A stretch of 64,000 nt of DNA from JABDJX01 sp039942715 (GCA_039942715.1 JBDVBY010000006.1:434001-498000), one strand, 5' to 3'; shown: positions 43,147 through 52,585, counted from the stretch's first letter. The notes: generated by a model from the letters alone, not told the origin. Program-made: numbers and translations.

Positions 43147-45578
43147 ACTTTTACCCGCTCAGACTTAGGATCATACATCGGACGCAAAGATGCCTCTGCG
43201 GCAATGCGCATGCCAGCGACTTCGATTTCCCAGCCGTCGGTTTCCTTGGCAAACTCGGCAGGCACATAGCCAAGCCCAATAGCCGCACCAAGCGTATGGC
43301 CATAGTTGCCAGAGGACAGATAGCCAACAACTTCGCCGCCACGCACGATCGGTTCGTGATGAAACAAGAGAGGTTCGGGATCTGTCAGCTTAAATTGGAG
43401 CATGCGTAATTTTGGCCCCTCTTCTTTGCGTTTCAAGACCGCTTCGCGACCAATGAAGTCGTTTTTGGCCGTTTTGACCGCAAATCCAAGCCCCGCATCC
43501 ACCACGTTGTCTTCGCAAGTGATGTCATGACCAAAATGGCGGAAGGCCTTTTCGATGCGCAAACTGTCCATCGCGTGCAGGCCCACCAGCTTGAGATCAA
43601 GCGCGCGCCCGGCCTCGCGGATGGTCTCGTACACGTGGCCTGCCATTTCGGACGAGATATAAAGCTCCCAGCCTAACTCGCCCACATAAGTCACGCGGTG
43701 CGCACGCGCATGGCACATGCCAAGCTCCACCGTGCGCGCATGGCCGAACGGGTGCACTTCGTTTGACCAATCATCTGGGCTGACCATTTCGATCAGGTCA
43801 CGGGCACGTGGCCCCATGATCGCCAGCGTTGCTTCAGCGGCTGTCATATCGGTGACTGTGACGCGGAAATCGCCAATGTGCCGCTCGATCCATGTTTGAT
43901 CTGCAAGCCGCGTCGCTGCAGGGCAAATCACAAGATACGCTGTTTCGCTCAACCGGGTGACCGTCACGTCGGCCTCGATGCCACCTGTCACATTCAAAAA
44001 CTGTGTGTAGACCAACCGCCCCGGCGCTACGTCAACATCGTTGCCGCAAATACGGTTCAGTGCCGCGCATGCGTCTGGGCCTTCAACCCGAATTTTGCCG
44101 AACGACGACATGTCGTACATGCCAACGTTTTCGCGGATCGCGCGGTGCTCAGCGGCTGAATTCTCAAACCAGTTCTGGCGGCCCCACGCGTACTCATATT
44201 CCGGCGTTTGCCCTTCATTAGCAAACCAGTTCGCCCGCTCCCATCCCGCAAATTCGCCCATCACAGCGCCCTCGTTCAGCAGATGATGATGGAAAGGTGT
44301 GCGACGAATACCCCGCGCAGTGGCCTTTTGTCGGAAAGGAAAGTGGTCGGCGTAAAGCAGGCCAAGCGTTTCGGTCGCGCGCTCGACAAGGTATTTTTTG
44401 TTCCCCTGAAACGGCTGCATCCGGCTAACATCCACGTCGCCCAGATCAAACGGTTTCTCTCCGCTATCCATCCACTGCGCCAAAGCAGAACCAGCACCGC
44501 CCGCCGATTGAATGCCGATAGAGTTAAAGCCCGCGGCAACCCATATATTATCAGCCCCCGGTGCAAGCCCAAGATGATAGGCATCATCAGGAGTAAAGCT
44601 CTCGGGCCCATTGAAGAAGGTGTGAATGCCCGCCTCGGCCAGCATCGGCATGCGTTCAACTGCGGCTTCTAGAATCGGTTCAAAGTGGTCGAAGTCTTCG
44701 GGTAGTTGGTCAAATTCAAAGCTCTCGGGAATGCCGTTCATACCCCATGGCTTGGCCACAGGTTCGAAGGCACCAAGTAGCATTTTTCCAGCATCTTCTT
44801 TGTAGTACGCACATTCATCAGGCACACGCAAAACCGGCATTTGTGAAAGTCCATCAATGCCTTCGGTGACGATGTAAAAATGTTCGCAAGCTTGCAGCGG
44901 GATGTTCACCCCCGCCATTTCCCCAACGTCGCGCGACCACATGCCAGAGGCGATGACCACAGCCTCGCATGATGTATGGCCTGACTCACCCTTTTCAGTC
45001 TCCCAGTTGACGCCAGTGACACGTGCGCCTTCGCGCAAGATCTCAGTGATTTTCACACCCTCAAGCGTCTTGGCTCCGTTCAGGCGTGCACCTTTGGCAA
45101 GCGAAAGTGCGATATTGCCGGGATCCCCTTGTCCATCAAGGGGCAACCACACGGCCTGTTTCACATCGCCGACTTCAATGTGGGGATAGCGGTTCTTGAC
45201 CTCGGCGGCGTCGATTTCTTCGACTTCAACACCAAACGCGCGGGCCATCGAGGCTTGGCGCAAAATTTCTTCACGACGCGCCTCGGTCAGAGCCACAGTG
45301 ATCGAGCCACAGCGTTTAAAGCCCGTGGCAACACCAGTTTCCGCCTCTAGGTCTCCATATAACTCCTGAGAATACTTTGCCAATTTTGTCATGTTAGGAG
45401 AGTTTCGGAGCTGCGCGATGAGACCTGCGGCATGCCACGTAGTGCCAGAGGTTAAACGTTTGCGCTCCATCAAAACCACATCAGACCAGCCCATCTTGGC
45501 AAGGTGATAGGCAATCGATGTGCCGATAACGCCACCACCGATGATGACGCAGCGTGCGTGGGAAGTAGGAGTGCTCAT
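43143..45578 (-). CDS. GcvT-fused FAD-dependent dehydrogenase (dimethylglycine/sarcosine dehydrogenase-like)
   Basis: This 811-residue protein combines an N-terminal DAO domain (CVIIGGGVIGTSIAYHLAK, SGTTWHAAGLIAQ) with an FAO middle region and a C-terminal GcvT/aminomethyltransferase pair (GLHAMDSLRIEKAFRHFGHD, YLSSGNYGHTLGAAIGLGYV). The His in TTWHAAG matches the covalently FAD-linked residue in dimethylglycine and sarcosine dehydrogenases. It would oxidatively demethylate an N-methylated glycine, passing the one-carbon unit to tetrahydrofolate. It is coupled to the MttB gene (TTGA overlap). Confidence 0.88.
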   Translation of the reverse strand: MSTPTSHARCVIIGGGVIGTSIAYHLAKMGWSDVVLMERKRLTSGTTWHAAGLIAQLRNSPNMTKLAKYSQELYGDLEAETGVATGFKRCGSITVALTEARREEILRQASMARAFGVEVEEIDAAEVKNRYPHIEVGDVKQAVWLPLDGQGDPGNIALSLAKGARLNGAKTLEGVKITEILREGARVTGVNWETEKGESGHTSCEAVVIASGMWSRDVGEMAGVNIPLQACEHFYIVTEGIDGLSQMPVLRVPDECAYYKEDAGKMLLGAFEPVAKPWGMNGIPESFEFDQLPEDFDHFEPILEAAVERMPMLAEAGIHTFFNGPESFTPDDAYHLGLAPGADNIWVAAGFNSIGIQSAGGAGSALAQWMDSGEKPFDLGDVDVSRMQPFQGNKKYLVERATETLGLLYADHFPFRQKATARGIRRTPFHHHLLNEGAVMGEFAGWERANWFANEGQTPEYEYAWGRQNWFENSAAEHRAIRENVGMYDMSSFGKIRVEGPDACAALNRICGNDVDVAPGRLVYTQFLNVTGGIEADVTVTRLSETAYLVICPAATRLADQTWIERHIGDFRVTVTDMTAAEATLAIMGPRARDLIEMVSPDDWSNEVHPFGHARTVELGMCHARAHRVTYVGELGWELYISSEMAGHVYETIREAGRALDLKLVGLHAMDSLRIEKAFRHFGHDITCEDNVVDAGLGFAVKTAKNDFIGREAVLKRKEEGPKLRMLQFKLTDPEPLLFHHEPIVRGGEVVGYLSSGNYGHTLGAAIGLGYVPAEFAKETDGWEIEVAGMRIAAEASLRPMYDPKSERVKV

Positions 45579-45655
45579 GGTTCAAATCCGCTTCGTGAAA
45601 GGCCATTGAGGCCAGCATCGTGTAACTAGGGCCAACGCCGCCGGCCCCGATGGAG

Positions 45656-48103
45656 TTAGGCGCGGATGCGCTCGTTTGCAGGATCCCAAAGGGGCTGATC
45701 TTCTTCGACGCGCGCCTTAAAGCGTTCGCCATAAATCTCGACCTCAACTTCAGTGCCCGGAACCGCCAGATCAGCGCGCAGCATGCCAAGCGCAATCGAT
45801 TTGTTCACGCGGTAGCCCCAGCCGCCGGATGTAGTTTCGCCAACAACTTCGCCACCATGCCAAAGCGTAGACATATAAGGTGCATCCGCTTCGCCCGCTT
45901 CTACGGTCAGAGTGACGAAACCTTTCTTTACGCCTTGCTGCTTCTCGTTCAACAAAGCTGCTTTGCCCGGGAAATCTTGCGGCTTTTCAAGGCGCACAAA
46001 GCGTTCGAGGCCGCCTTCCAGCAAACTGTAATCACTGGTCAAATCGCCTTTCCAAGTGCGATAGCCTTTTTCAAGACGCATCGCGTTCAGCGCCCACATG
46101 CCAAAGGGTTTAGCACCGGCAGCAATGACCGCCTCATAAAGCGCTGCGATCTGATCGACGCTTGCGTGTATCTCCCAGCCAAGTTCGCCTGCAAAGCTGA
46201 CGCGCGCGATGTGACAATCGATATCCGCCACTTTGGCAGGCTGGTGCGTCAGCCATCCAGTTGTCAAATCTGCTTCAGTCCCAAGGCTTTCATACAATTC
46301 ACGCGCCTTTGGCCCCGTGACCATCAAAACACCCATCTCGCGGGTCTGATCCGTCAGCGTCAACCCATCGGGCAACGTCCGCCACAAGACCTCAAAGTCA
46401 TGCCATTGCGCAGCCGCAGCAGTGATCAGAGTAAAGTCATCCTCGCCATGACGAATGCACGACATTTCGGTCACGATACGACCGCGTTTATCAGCGAAGT
46501 AACACAGGTTCATCCGCCCGACTTTGGGCAACGCCCCCGCAACGGTGCCACGCAGCCACTCGGCAGCGCCCTCGCCTGACAAAGCAAAACGCGAGAAACC
46601 GCACAGATCAAGCACGCCAACGCCGTCGCGCACCGCCTCGACCTCTTCCTTCACACGGACTTCCCACGGGCCTGTGCGGTTCCACGTCTCGGTCGCTTCA
46701 ATCGATGTGTCGTCACCGGCCTTGGCAAACCAGTTGGCGCGCTCCCAGCCGTTGTAGGCCCCCATCTGACCGCCCAACTCGCGGATTTTTGCATCGCAGG
46801 CCGAAAGCTTCTTGTTGCGTCCAGCTGGCCATTCTTTCCACGGAAAGTGCATACCGTACTCGTGCCCGTAGGTTTCAAGCGCTTTGTCGAAGCAATACTG
46901 CGCGTCGGTGTAATCGGTATAGCGTCGCGGATCGACGGCCCACATATCCCACTCGGTCACGCCATCGGTGATCCATTCGGCCATAACCTTGCCAGCGCCA
47001 CCGCCCTGAACAATACCAAAGGTGAAGCTGTGCGCCTCAAAGGCGTTTTTCACGCCAGGCATAGGTCCGATCATCGGCAGTCCATCCGGCGCATATGGAA
47101 TCGGACCGTTGATGTTGCGGCCGACGCCAGCCGTGCCCAGCAGTGGCACGCGCTCCATTGCATCCTCAATGTACCACTCAAGCCGCTCAAGATCGTCTGG
47201 AAACAGTTGGAAACTAAAGTCTTCGGGCATCGGATCATCTGCCGTAATCCAGTGCGCCTTACAATTGCGCTCGTAAGGCCCAAGGTTCAGCCCGTTTTTG
47301 TCTTGGCGTAGATAATACGAGCTATCGACGTCGCGGATCATCGGCAGTTTGCGACCGTGTTCTTTGGTCCAATCTGCGATTTCCGGGATTTCATCGGTAA
47401 GAAAATACTGGTGGCTCATCACCGTCATCGGCACCGTGCGTCCGCCGAACGGCTTGAACCATTCGCCCACGCGCCCTGCATAATAACCCGCAGCATTCAC
47501 CACGTATTTACAGGCGATATCACCTTTGTCGGTGTGGACGATCCAGCCGTCACCGTCTTGTGTCACACCTGTCGCCGGGCAAAACCGCTGAATACTCGCG
47601 CCAAGATCGCGCGCACCCTTGGCCATCGCTTGGGTGAGCTGTGCAGGATCAATATCACCATCAAGCGGATCCCACAGACCCCCGGCAAGATCATGCGTTT
47701 CAAGGAATGGATAGTGTTCCTTCATCTGTTCAGGTGTCAGGATATCAATCTCAAGACCCTGGTAACGCGCCATGCCAGCGACACGCTCAAACTCCTGCAT
47801 CCGCTCTTTGGTATGCGCCAAACGCAGCGCGCCCGTGACGTGATAATTCATCGGATAACCAACGTCTTCGGCTAGCGTGCGATACATCTCAAGCGAATAG
47901 CGTTGCATGTTCAAGATCGCCCAAGAATTCGAAAAGTTCGGGCAATTCCCGGCTGCATGCCACGTAGACCCCGCCGTCAGCTCGTTCTTTTCGAGCAAAA
48001 CGCAATCAGACCAACCAGCCTTGGCCAGATGATAAAGCGTCGAGGTGCCAACCGCGCCACCGCCAATGATTACAACCCGCGCGGTTGTGGGAAAGTCTGA
48101 CAT
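45656..48103 (-). CDS. Second GcvT-fused FAD-dependent dehydrogenase, dimethylglycine dehydrogenase-like
   Basis: This is an 815-residue paralogue of the neighbour at 43143-45578. It has VVIIGGGAVGTSTLYHLAK, the covalent-FAD motif AGSTWHAAG, and GcvT-type C-terminal segments (MWALNAMRLEKGYRTWKGD, SGGWGYRVNKSIALGML). The ATG at 48103 follows GGAG at 8 bases; the frame extends to 48151, overlapping the regulator. Having two different paralogues suggests successive or parallel demethylation of dimethylglycine, sarcosine or choline-derived amines. It follows the XRE regulator gene by 13 bp. Confidence 0.88.
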   Translation of the reverse strand: MSDFPTTARVVIIGGGAVGTSTLYHLAKAGWSDCVLLEKNELTAGSTWHAAGNCPNFSNSWAILNMQRYSLEMYRTLAEDVGYPMNYHVTGALRLAHTKERMQEFERVAGMARYQGLEIDILTPEQMKEHYPFLETHDLAGGLWDPLDGDIDPAQLTQAMAKGARDLGASIQRFCPATGVTQDGDGWIVHTDKGDIACKYVVNAAGYYAGRVGEWFKPFGGRTVPMTVMSHQYFLTDEIPEIADWTKEHGRKLPMIRDVDSSYYLRQDKNGLNLGPYERNCKAHWITADDPMPEDFSFQLFPDDLERLEWYIEDAMERVPLLGTAGVGRNINGPIPYAPDGLPMIGPMPGVKNAFEAHSFTFGIVQGGGAGKVMAEWITDGVTEWDMWAVDPRRYTDYTDAQYCFDKALETYGHEYGMHFPWKEWPAGRNKKLSACDAKIRELGGQMGAYNGWERANWFAKAGDDTSIEATETWNRTGPWEVRVKEEVEAVRDGVGVLDLCGFSRFALSGEGAAEWLRGTVAGALPKVGRMNLCYFADKRGRIVTEMSCIRHGEDDFTLITAAAAQWHDFEVLWRTLPDGLTLTDQTREMGVLMVTGPKARELYESLGTEADLTTGWLTHQPAKVADIDCHIARVSFAGELGWEIHASVDQIAALYEAVIAAGAKPFGMWALNAMRLEKGYRTWKGDLTSDYSLLEGGLERFVRLEKPQDFPGKAALLNEKQQGVKKGFVTLTVEAGEADAPYMSTLWHGGEVVGETTSGGWGYRVNKSIALGMLRADLAVPGTEVEVEIYGERFKARVEEDQPLWDPANERIRA

Positions 48104-48116
48104 CTCGATAACTCCG

Positions 48117-48683
48117 TTAATAAACCGGCGGAGCGATAATCCAGATCGCAACGCAGGGGGATTGTGTTCTGTTGGCCCAGCAATAGGCCTCGCCGCGAAT
48201 GCGGAAACTGTCGCCGGGGGTCAAAGAGTAGACGGCACCGTTGATCGTCAGTTCTAACTCGCCAGTGACGATGTAGCCGATTTCTTGGGTGTCACGCTTA
48301 ACCGGCGTTTTACGTTCGGTGTTGGCCCGAAAGACTGAGTGAATGACCTCAAAGTCATCCGTAAGATCGGGCGACAGCAATTCTTCGCTTAGACCTTGAG
48401 CACGGTGCCCAATCGGACGGCGCGCGTCTTTGCGCACGATGATACCTTCTTCGCCGGGAAGTGCGGGAGAGCGACCAAAAAACGTCGAAACCGAAACCCC
48501 CAGCACATCGGCAAGATGTTTCAACTCAGGCATCGTCGGTTGAGACATGTCGCGCTCGACCTGGCTCATCCACCCAACAGAGCGGCCAAGTTGCTCGGCC
48601 ACATCCGTTAACGTCAGCCCTCGCGATTTACGCAACGCACGCAGGTCCGCGCCTAGGCTTTCAAAGGACTGAATCAGGGACAC
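48117..48683 (-). CDS. XRE-family regulator with C-terminal cupin domain
   Basis: This regulator has an N-terminal HTH (RALRKSRGLTLTDVAEQLGRSVGWMSQVERD) and a C-terminal cupin (IGYIVTGELELTINGAVYSLTPGDSFRI) that probably senses a small ligand of the pathway. The start is uncertain: GTG 48683 (188 residues, GGTGGA 7 bases upstream) is used here, while the frame extends to ATG 48761 and a GTG at 48695 is also possible. It heads the methylated-amine operon and probably controls it and itself. Confidence 0.85.
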   Translation of the reverse strand: MSLIQSFESLGADLRALRKSRGLTLTDVAEQLGRSVGWMSQVERDMSQPTMPELKHLADVLGVSVSTFFGRSPALPGEEGIIVRKDARRPIGHRAQGLSEELLSPDLTDDFEVIHSVFRANTERKTPVKRDTQEIGYIVTGELELTINGAVYSLTPGDSFRIRGEAYCWANRTQSPCVAIWIIAPPVY

Positions 48684-48728
48684 GTTGGATTCCACCGCCT
48701 GTCGTGAAAATATGCCCTGATTTTTCAG

Positions 48729-48762
48729 CGTGAACCATGAAAAAGTCAACAAAAATTTCACG
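48729..48762. promoter_or_regulatory. Inverted repeat upstream of the XRE-cupin gene
   Basis: CGTGAA (48729-48734) and TTCACG (48757-48762) form an inverted repeat with a 22-base spacer. On the minus strand a TTGACT lies between the arms and could be a -35 element. It is a candidate operator for the regulator encoded directly downstream. If the ATG at 48761 is the true start, it would instead be coding. Confidence 0.4.
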
Positions 48763-48810
48763 CCGCAGTGCAGCGGCCATGCCGTTTTCAGTAACTAATT
48801 TAAATTGCCT

Positions 48811-49410
48811 TCAGATTCCGCGCGCTTCGCGAAGCGCCGCTGCGCGCATTTCTTTGCGTTTTTGCTCGTGCACAACAGCTTGCGGCAACCAATCGTAGTC
48901 AGGATCAGACGCTGTAGGATTAAACGTCAGTGTCCCACCCAGACGCCAAGGATCAACAACCATGCCCTTGTACATATCATCGCCACGCTGCGAGATGATT
49001 GCGGTCGAATGTTCGATGCGGAAATTATTCGCATTAGCAATCGCGCGGTGAATTACCAGTGTTTCAAAGTTCTCTGCTTTAAGCCGCTTTTCCATGTCTT
49101 CCGCCCAGTGCCAGCATAGCCCACGCGGTTTAAGACCCATATTCACCTTGGTGTTGTGCACCATAGGCCCATCAACGATTTCATAGGCAATCGCCAATTC
49201 GCGCGTATGATTGAATGAGATGCGCGCGGCGCGCATCGCCTCATCCGGGTCCACATCAGGGCCCAATGCGACAATGCCTTCCGCCAGTTTCGCAATCTCA
49301 AGTTCGGATGGGATCGGGCGGTCTTCTGGTGGAATAGTCCCGCAAGCTCCCAACACAACCAGCGTTGTGATCAACGCAACCGCCCGCGAAACCTTGGAAA
49401 GAAAACTCAT
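48811..49410 (-). CDS. Lipoprotein, uncharacterised
   Basis: This 199-residue predicted lipoprotein has the signal peptide MSFLSKVSRAVALITTLVV and a lipobox LGAC (Cys23). The mature part has CWHWAEDMEKRL and VDPWRLGGTLTFNP, and it is rich in charged residues. The C terminus ends with VHEQKRKEMRAAALREARGI. The family is not recognised. It is separate from the amine operon and lies before the YeeE gene. Confidence 0.8.
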   Translation of the reverse strand: MSFLSKVSRAVALITTLVVLGACGTIPPEDRPIPSELEIAKLAEGIVALGPDVDPDEAMRAARISFNHTRELAIAYEIVDGPMVHNTKVNMGLKPRGLCWHWAEDMEKRLKAENFETLVIHRAIANANNFRIEHSTAIISQRGDDMYKGMVVDPWRLGGTLTFNPTASDPDYDWLPQAVVHEQKRKEMRAAALREARGI

Positions 49411-49504
49411 AATGCCTCAAGCCTTGTTTTGCACGGTGCTAACGCGGCAAAGCAGACTTGTCGAGATTTGGCATGATCACGGGTGTGTCAGCGCGCTTTT
49501 GACG

Positions 49505-50554
49505 TTACTCCGCAGCAACCGCCGCCGCGTTTGGCGCATGACGCAAGGCCCGGTCCGCAGCGCGCGCACCGACGACGATCGCGATCAGGCCCAAGATGGC
49601 CGCAAAGCTCAGTGTGGGAACGCCAGAAAGACCTGCGCCAACGGTGCAGCCGCCCGCAAGAACGCCGCCAACGCCCATCAACGCCGCACCTGAAACATAG
49701 CGCAGCGTTTGGCGAGGTGATTCAAAGCTTTGAAGCTCAAGCTGCCCACGCGTGGCCGCAGACAAAAAGCTGCCTGCCAAGACACCGCCAACGAGTCCAA
49801 CACCAAACCCAGCCGGGATCGCGCTAGAGGCAATCGTCCAGAACATTGTGTCCGCCCAAGGTGCGGTGAAAGATAGCGATGTCAGCGCGATGGGATCAAA
49901 ATCATCGTAGAGGAAAACGCCGGTACCAAACCAACCAAGCGGCACCAAAGCACCGATAATGGCTGCTGCAACAAGGTGGGTGCGCTTGGCGCCTGACCGC
50001 CACACCAAAGCTCCTAGACCGAAAACAAGAAAAGCCGTCCACAAAGGCACGCCACCCGGCAGATCTGCCAAGGACACAGCACCTGCGTCAACTGTCACTG
50101 AGCCTAGCGAGACACGCAACGGTGCCAGAATGCCTTTCAGTGTGGCATGAGCAACGATCGCAAAGACGATCAAAACAGAGGCTGCACGCAAGTTACCGGT
50201 CGCAGAAAGCACTGTGAGTCGAGACACGCAACCGCGGGTCAGGACCATCCCTGCGCCAAACAGAAGGCCGCCAAGCGCTATGGCTGCAACCGGAATGTCT
50301 GAGACGAAAAACCTGTGCTCGGAGAAATCCAACCCGCTGCGCAACAATGCAAACTGCGTGCCAAGAAGTGCTACGATCAATGCAGTCACCCAAACGCCAG
50401 CGGCTTGAGCCCGCTCTGGGCCTTCAACCACACCGCGACGCAGACAAAAGCGCGAAATCTGCGCGGCTGCACCAAAGACTACGCCAAGCCCGAGCCCAAG
50501 CAAAACAGAGGCAAACACCGGCGAAATTTCCGTATCAAACAAATCGTAGAGCAT
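49505..50554 (-). CDS. YeeE/YedE family transporter (thiosulfate-type)
   Basis: This is a 349-residue membrane protein with about ten hydrophobic spans and two copies of a Cys-containing motif: GMVLTRGCVSRL and GGVLAGGCTVGAG, which match the sulfur-transfer Cys of YeeE thiosulfate transporters. The ATG at 50554 lies 5-6 bases after AAGGAGA; the frame starts earlier at a GTG at 50569. It probably imports thiosulfate or another sulfur compound. No sox genes are seen next to it. Confidence 0.87.
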   Translation of the reverse strand: MLYDLFDTEISPVFASVLLGLGLGVVFGAAAQISRFCLRRGVVEGPERAQAAGVWVTALIVALLGTQFALLRSGLDFSEHRFFVSDIPVAAIALGGLLFGAGMVLTRGCVSRLTVLSATGNLRAASVLIVFAIVAHATLKGILAPLRVSLGSVTVDAGAVSLADLPGGVPLWTAFLVFGLGALVWRSGAKRTHLVAAAIIGALVPLGWFGTGVFLYDDFDPIALTSLSFTAPWADTMFWTIASSAIPAGFGVGLVGGVLAGSFLSAATRGQLELQSFESPRQTLRYVSGAALMGVGGVLAGGCTVGAGLSGVPTLSFAAILGLIAIVVGARAADRALRHAPNAAAVAAE

Positions 50555-50896
50555 CAAAATCTCCTTCACGCGTGTTGCACTACCTTATGTGTTTCATTCG
50601 ACCAAGCGCGTGCAGCGGGTCAAAATACCCACTCTTCCAAGCCGCCAACAACGCTGATCCGAATTTTCAGCGCCGACGGAACAAACGTTCGCAATCAGCG
50701 CCGTGGCAGGAAAAGCTGCCTAAACATTCACGTTTTTCGATATACAAAAAAGCGCCCGCTCAAACGAACGGGCGCCAGTGTTGGAACGAGGGACAGTTAC
50801 TTGGATCGAGAGTTCCGATCCCGACCCATTGTTCTTATTTGGGGACGATTTGCCTTCAAAGAAGAGCATTTCGCAAACATGTGAACAAAGCCTTAA
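50555..50896. other. 342-bp gene-free region between YHS gene and YeeE gene
   Basis: This stretch holds the terminator hairpin at 50746-50775 and, between it and the YHS stop, about 120 bases without a convincing open frame. A short transcript ending at the terminator could be an untranslated tail or a small RNA. The rest is the YeeE promoter and leader region. No repeat or known RNA motif was recognised. Confidence 0.4.
50746..50775 (-). terminator. Rho-independent terminator downstream of YHS gene
   Basis: The stem is GCGCCCG (50752-50758) with CGGGCGC (50769-50775), the loop is 10 bases, and six T on the minus strand follow the 3' arm (50746-50751). It lies about 120 bases after the YHS stop. 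Confidence 0.85.
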
Positions 50897-51352
50897 TCAA
50901 GCAAGGACACCGGGCCAGTTGGCATCGGCTTTTGCAATATTGCCCGGCTTATCTTCGCTCCAGATACCACGCACAGTCGTGTTGAAGTTCAGATAAAGGC
51001 GATCTTCAAAGACAGTCCAAGCATCGGGCGACGTCGTAGCAGTGCCTCCCTTGGAGACGGCATAAGCACAGTATCCACCATATTTTGGTGCAAATTTCTC
51101 TGGATCGGCATCAAACATCGCCTTGTTTTCAGCACTTGCGAAAATCATTTTCACGCCTTCCCAATCAGAGGCATAGGCCATGTCGCCTTGCACCGGCTTG
51201 GACATAGTGAAGTAAGCGACCGGGTCATAGCCATTGATGGCAATGCCGTCGGTTGCATAAACAGATGGTTTTGCCGCCAAAGCAGGTGTTGCAAACAGGC
51301 TGGCGGTGGGGAGTGCTGCGGTTGCAGCAAGAAAAGTGCGGCGAGTGATCAT
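50897..51352 (-). CDS. Exported YHS-domain protein
   Basis: This 151-residue protein begins MITRRTFLAATAALPTASLF, a Tat-like twin-Arg signal peptide ending at ATPALA. The mature part has the YHS domain GYDPVAYFTMSKPVQGD and MFDADPEKFAPKYGGYCAYA. YHS domains are found in metal-handling proteins and are often fused to copper or heavy-metal transporters. The ATG at 51352 follows AAGGA at 9 bases; the frame is open to 51445. Confidence 0.87.
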   Translation of the reverse strand: MITRRTFLAATAALPTASLFATPALAAKPSVYATDGIAINGYDPVAYFTMSKPVQGDMAYASDWEGVKMIFASAENKAMFDADPEKFAPKYGGYCAYAVSKGGTATTSPDAWTVFEDRLYLNFNTTVRGIWSEDKPGNIAKADANWPGVLA

Positions 51353-51481
51353 GTTTTGGTTCCTTATCCGTGCGTCGAGGGTGGGATAAGGATGGGGGGA
51401 AACACGCGGGTGCGAAACCCACTTCGCATCCTTGTGACCCGACATGCAAAAGCCGTGATCATTTGAAACATTTTACGCGGG

Positions 51482-51805
51482 CTAGTCGAAAATATCAAAG
51501 ACGTCTTCGACCGCATCAAATGCCTCTTCAAACGCGTCTTCAAAGAACCGCTGCGCGAAACCCTTTTTCTTTTTGCGCCTCTTTGGCTGCTCACGACGAT
51601 GCTTTTTTGACTTAGGTGCTTGCGACCTGATTGGCGACGGACGCACAAGCTCGCGCTCTCCACCGTGACCGACAGGCATGTTTTTCATTTCATGCAGCGG
51701 CGCTCCACAGTTCGAGCAGGCCAATTCATGCCGCTCTTTGCCACGCAATGACAAAGCCGCGCGCGCGCCGCAATAACAACAGGTGGCAATCTTGGTACTT
51801 GGCAT
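51482..51805 (-). CDS. Small zinc-ribbon protein with basic linker and acidic tail
   Basis: This 107-residue protein has CCYCGARAAL and CSNCGAPLHEM, four Cys in a CxxC-CxxC zinc-ribbon arrangement, followed by a highly basic segment KSKKHRREQPKRRKKKKG and an acidic, Phe-rich C terminus (FFEDAFEEAFDAVEDVFDIFD). A similar small TFIIB-type zinc-finger protein occurs in alphaproteobacteria. It lies 12 bp downstream of rlmB, in the same direction, and is probably co-transcribed with it. Function is unknown. Confidence 0.75.
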   Translation of the reverse strand: MPSTKIATCCYCGARAALSLRGKERHELACSNCGAPLHEMKNMPVGHGGERELVRPSPIRSQAPKSKKHRREQPKRRKKKKGFAQRFFEDAFEEAFDAVEDVFDIFD

Positions 51806-51817
51806 CAGGCCTTCTTC

Positions 51818-52585
51818 TTAGGTCTTCTTCATCGTCGCTTTCGTAGCATATAGGGCAACGGCAGCGGCATTTGAGACGTTGAGCGAACCAAATTCGCCTG
51901 AAAACGCGATTTTTGCCAATTGGTCGCAGGTTTCTTTGGTCTTTTCCCGCAATCCCGGCCCTTCGGCACCCAAAACAAGTGCAATCGGCCCGCTAGGTGG
52001 CAAGGCTTCTTCCAGCGTCTCGCTGGCGGTGCCGTCCAAACCAATCAAGCGGTAACCCATCTTGCGAAGCTCTTCCATCGACGTCGATAGGTTTTTGACC
52101 CGTAGATAGGGCTGCCGCTCTAGAGCGCCGGACGCTGTTTTGGCTAAAGCCCCTGTTTCGGGGGCTGCGTGGCGCAATGGAGCAACGACTGCACGCGCGC
52201 CAAACACCTCCGCCGAACGCAAGATAGCCCCGACATTGTGCGGATCGGTCACGCGATCCAACATAAGAATAAGCCCCCCCTCGACAGCGATATCAACCAG
52301 CGGCCCCCAATCTAAAGGTTTAACCTCAAGGGCAGCACCTTGGTGCACCGAGCCGGGATCAAGCGGAGCTGTGAACTTGCGCGGATCCGCCATCTCGGGC
52401 GTCATACCACTTTGCGGAATCGCATCACCAAGCCTGTCAGCCGCGTTTTTCGTCACCACCAATCGAAGCTTGTCACGCGCAGGGTTCAAAAGCGCATCAC
52501 GGACCGCATGCAGACCAAACAACCAAACAGTTTCGGCCTTGCGTGCTTTTTCCTTATCGATCACCCAGTTCGGTTTTTTTGCCAT
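51818..52585 (-). CDS. rlmB: 23S rRNA (guanosine-2'-O-)-methyltransferase, SpoU/TrmH family
   Basis: RlmB methylates the 2'-OH of G2251 (E. coli numbering) in 23S rRNA. The 255-residue SPOUT protein has the substrate-binding domain (WLFGLHAVRDALLNP) and the three SpoU motifs: RVTDPHNVGAILRSAEVFG, IALVLGAEGPGLR and GSLNVSNAAAVALY. The ATG at 52585 is used; the frame extends to 52621 through Ala/Arg-rich codons. It is divergent from the tRNA-Tyr gene. Confidence 0.92.
   Translation of the reverse strand: MAKKPNWVIDKEKARKAETVWLFGLHAVRDALLNPARDKLRLVVTKNAADRLGDAIPQSGMTPEMADPRKFTAPLDPGSVHQGAALEVKPLDWGPLVDIAVEGGLILMLDRVTDPHNVGAILRSAEVFGARAVVAPLRHAAPETGALAKTASGALERQPYLRVKNLSTSMEELRKMGYRLIGLDGTASETLEEALPPSGPIALVLGAEGPGLREKTKETCDQLAKIAFSGEFGSLNVSNAAAVALYATKATMKKT

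Noticed and set aside
45650..46579. 309-codon plus-strand frame opposite the second FAD dehydrogenase
   Set aside because: It is antisense to conserved GcvT-domain coding sequence and looks like a shadow.
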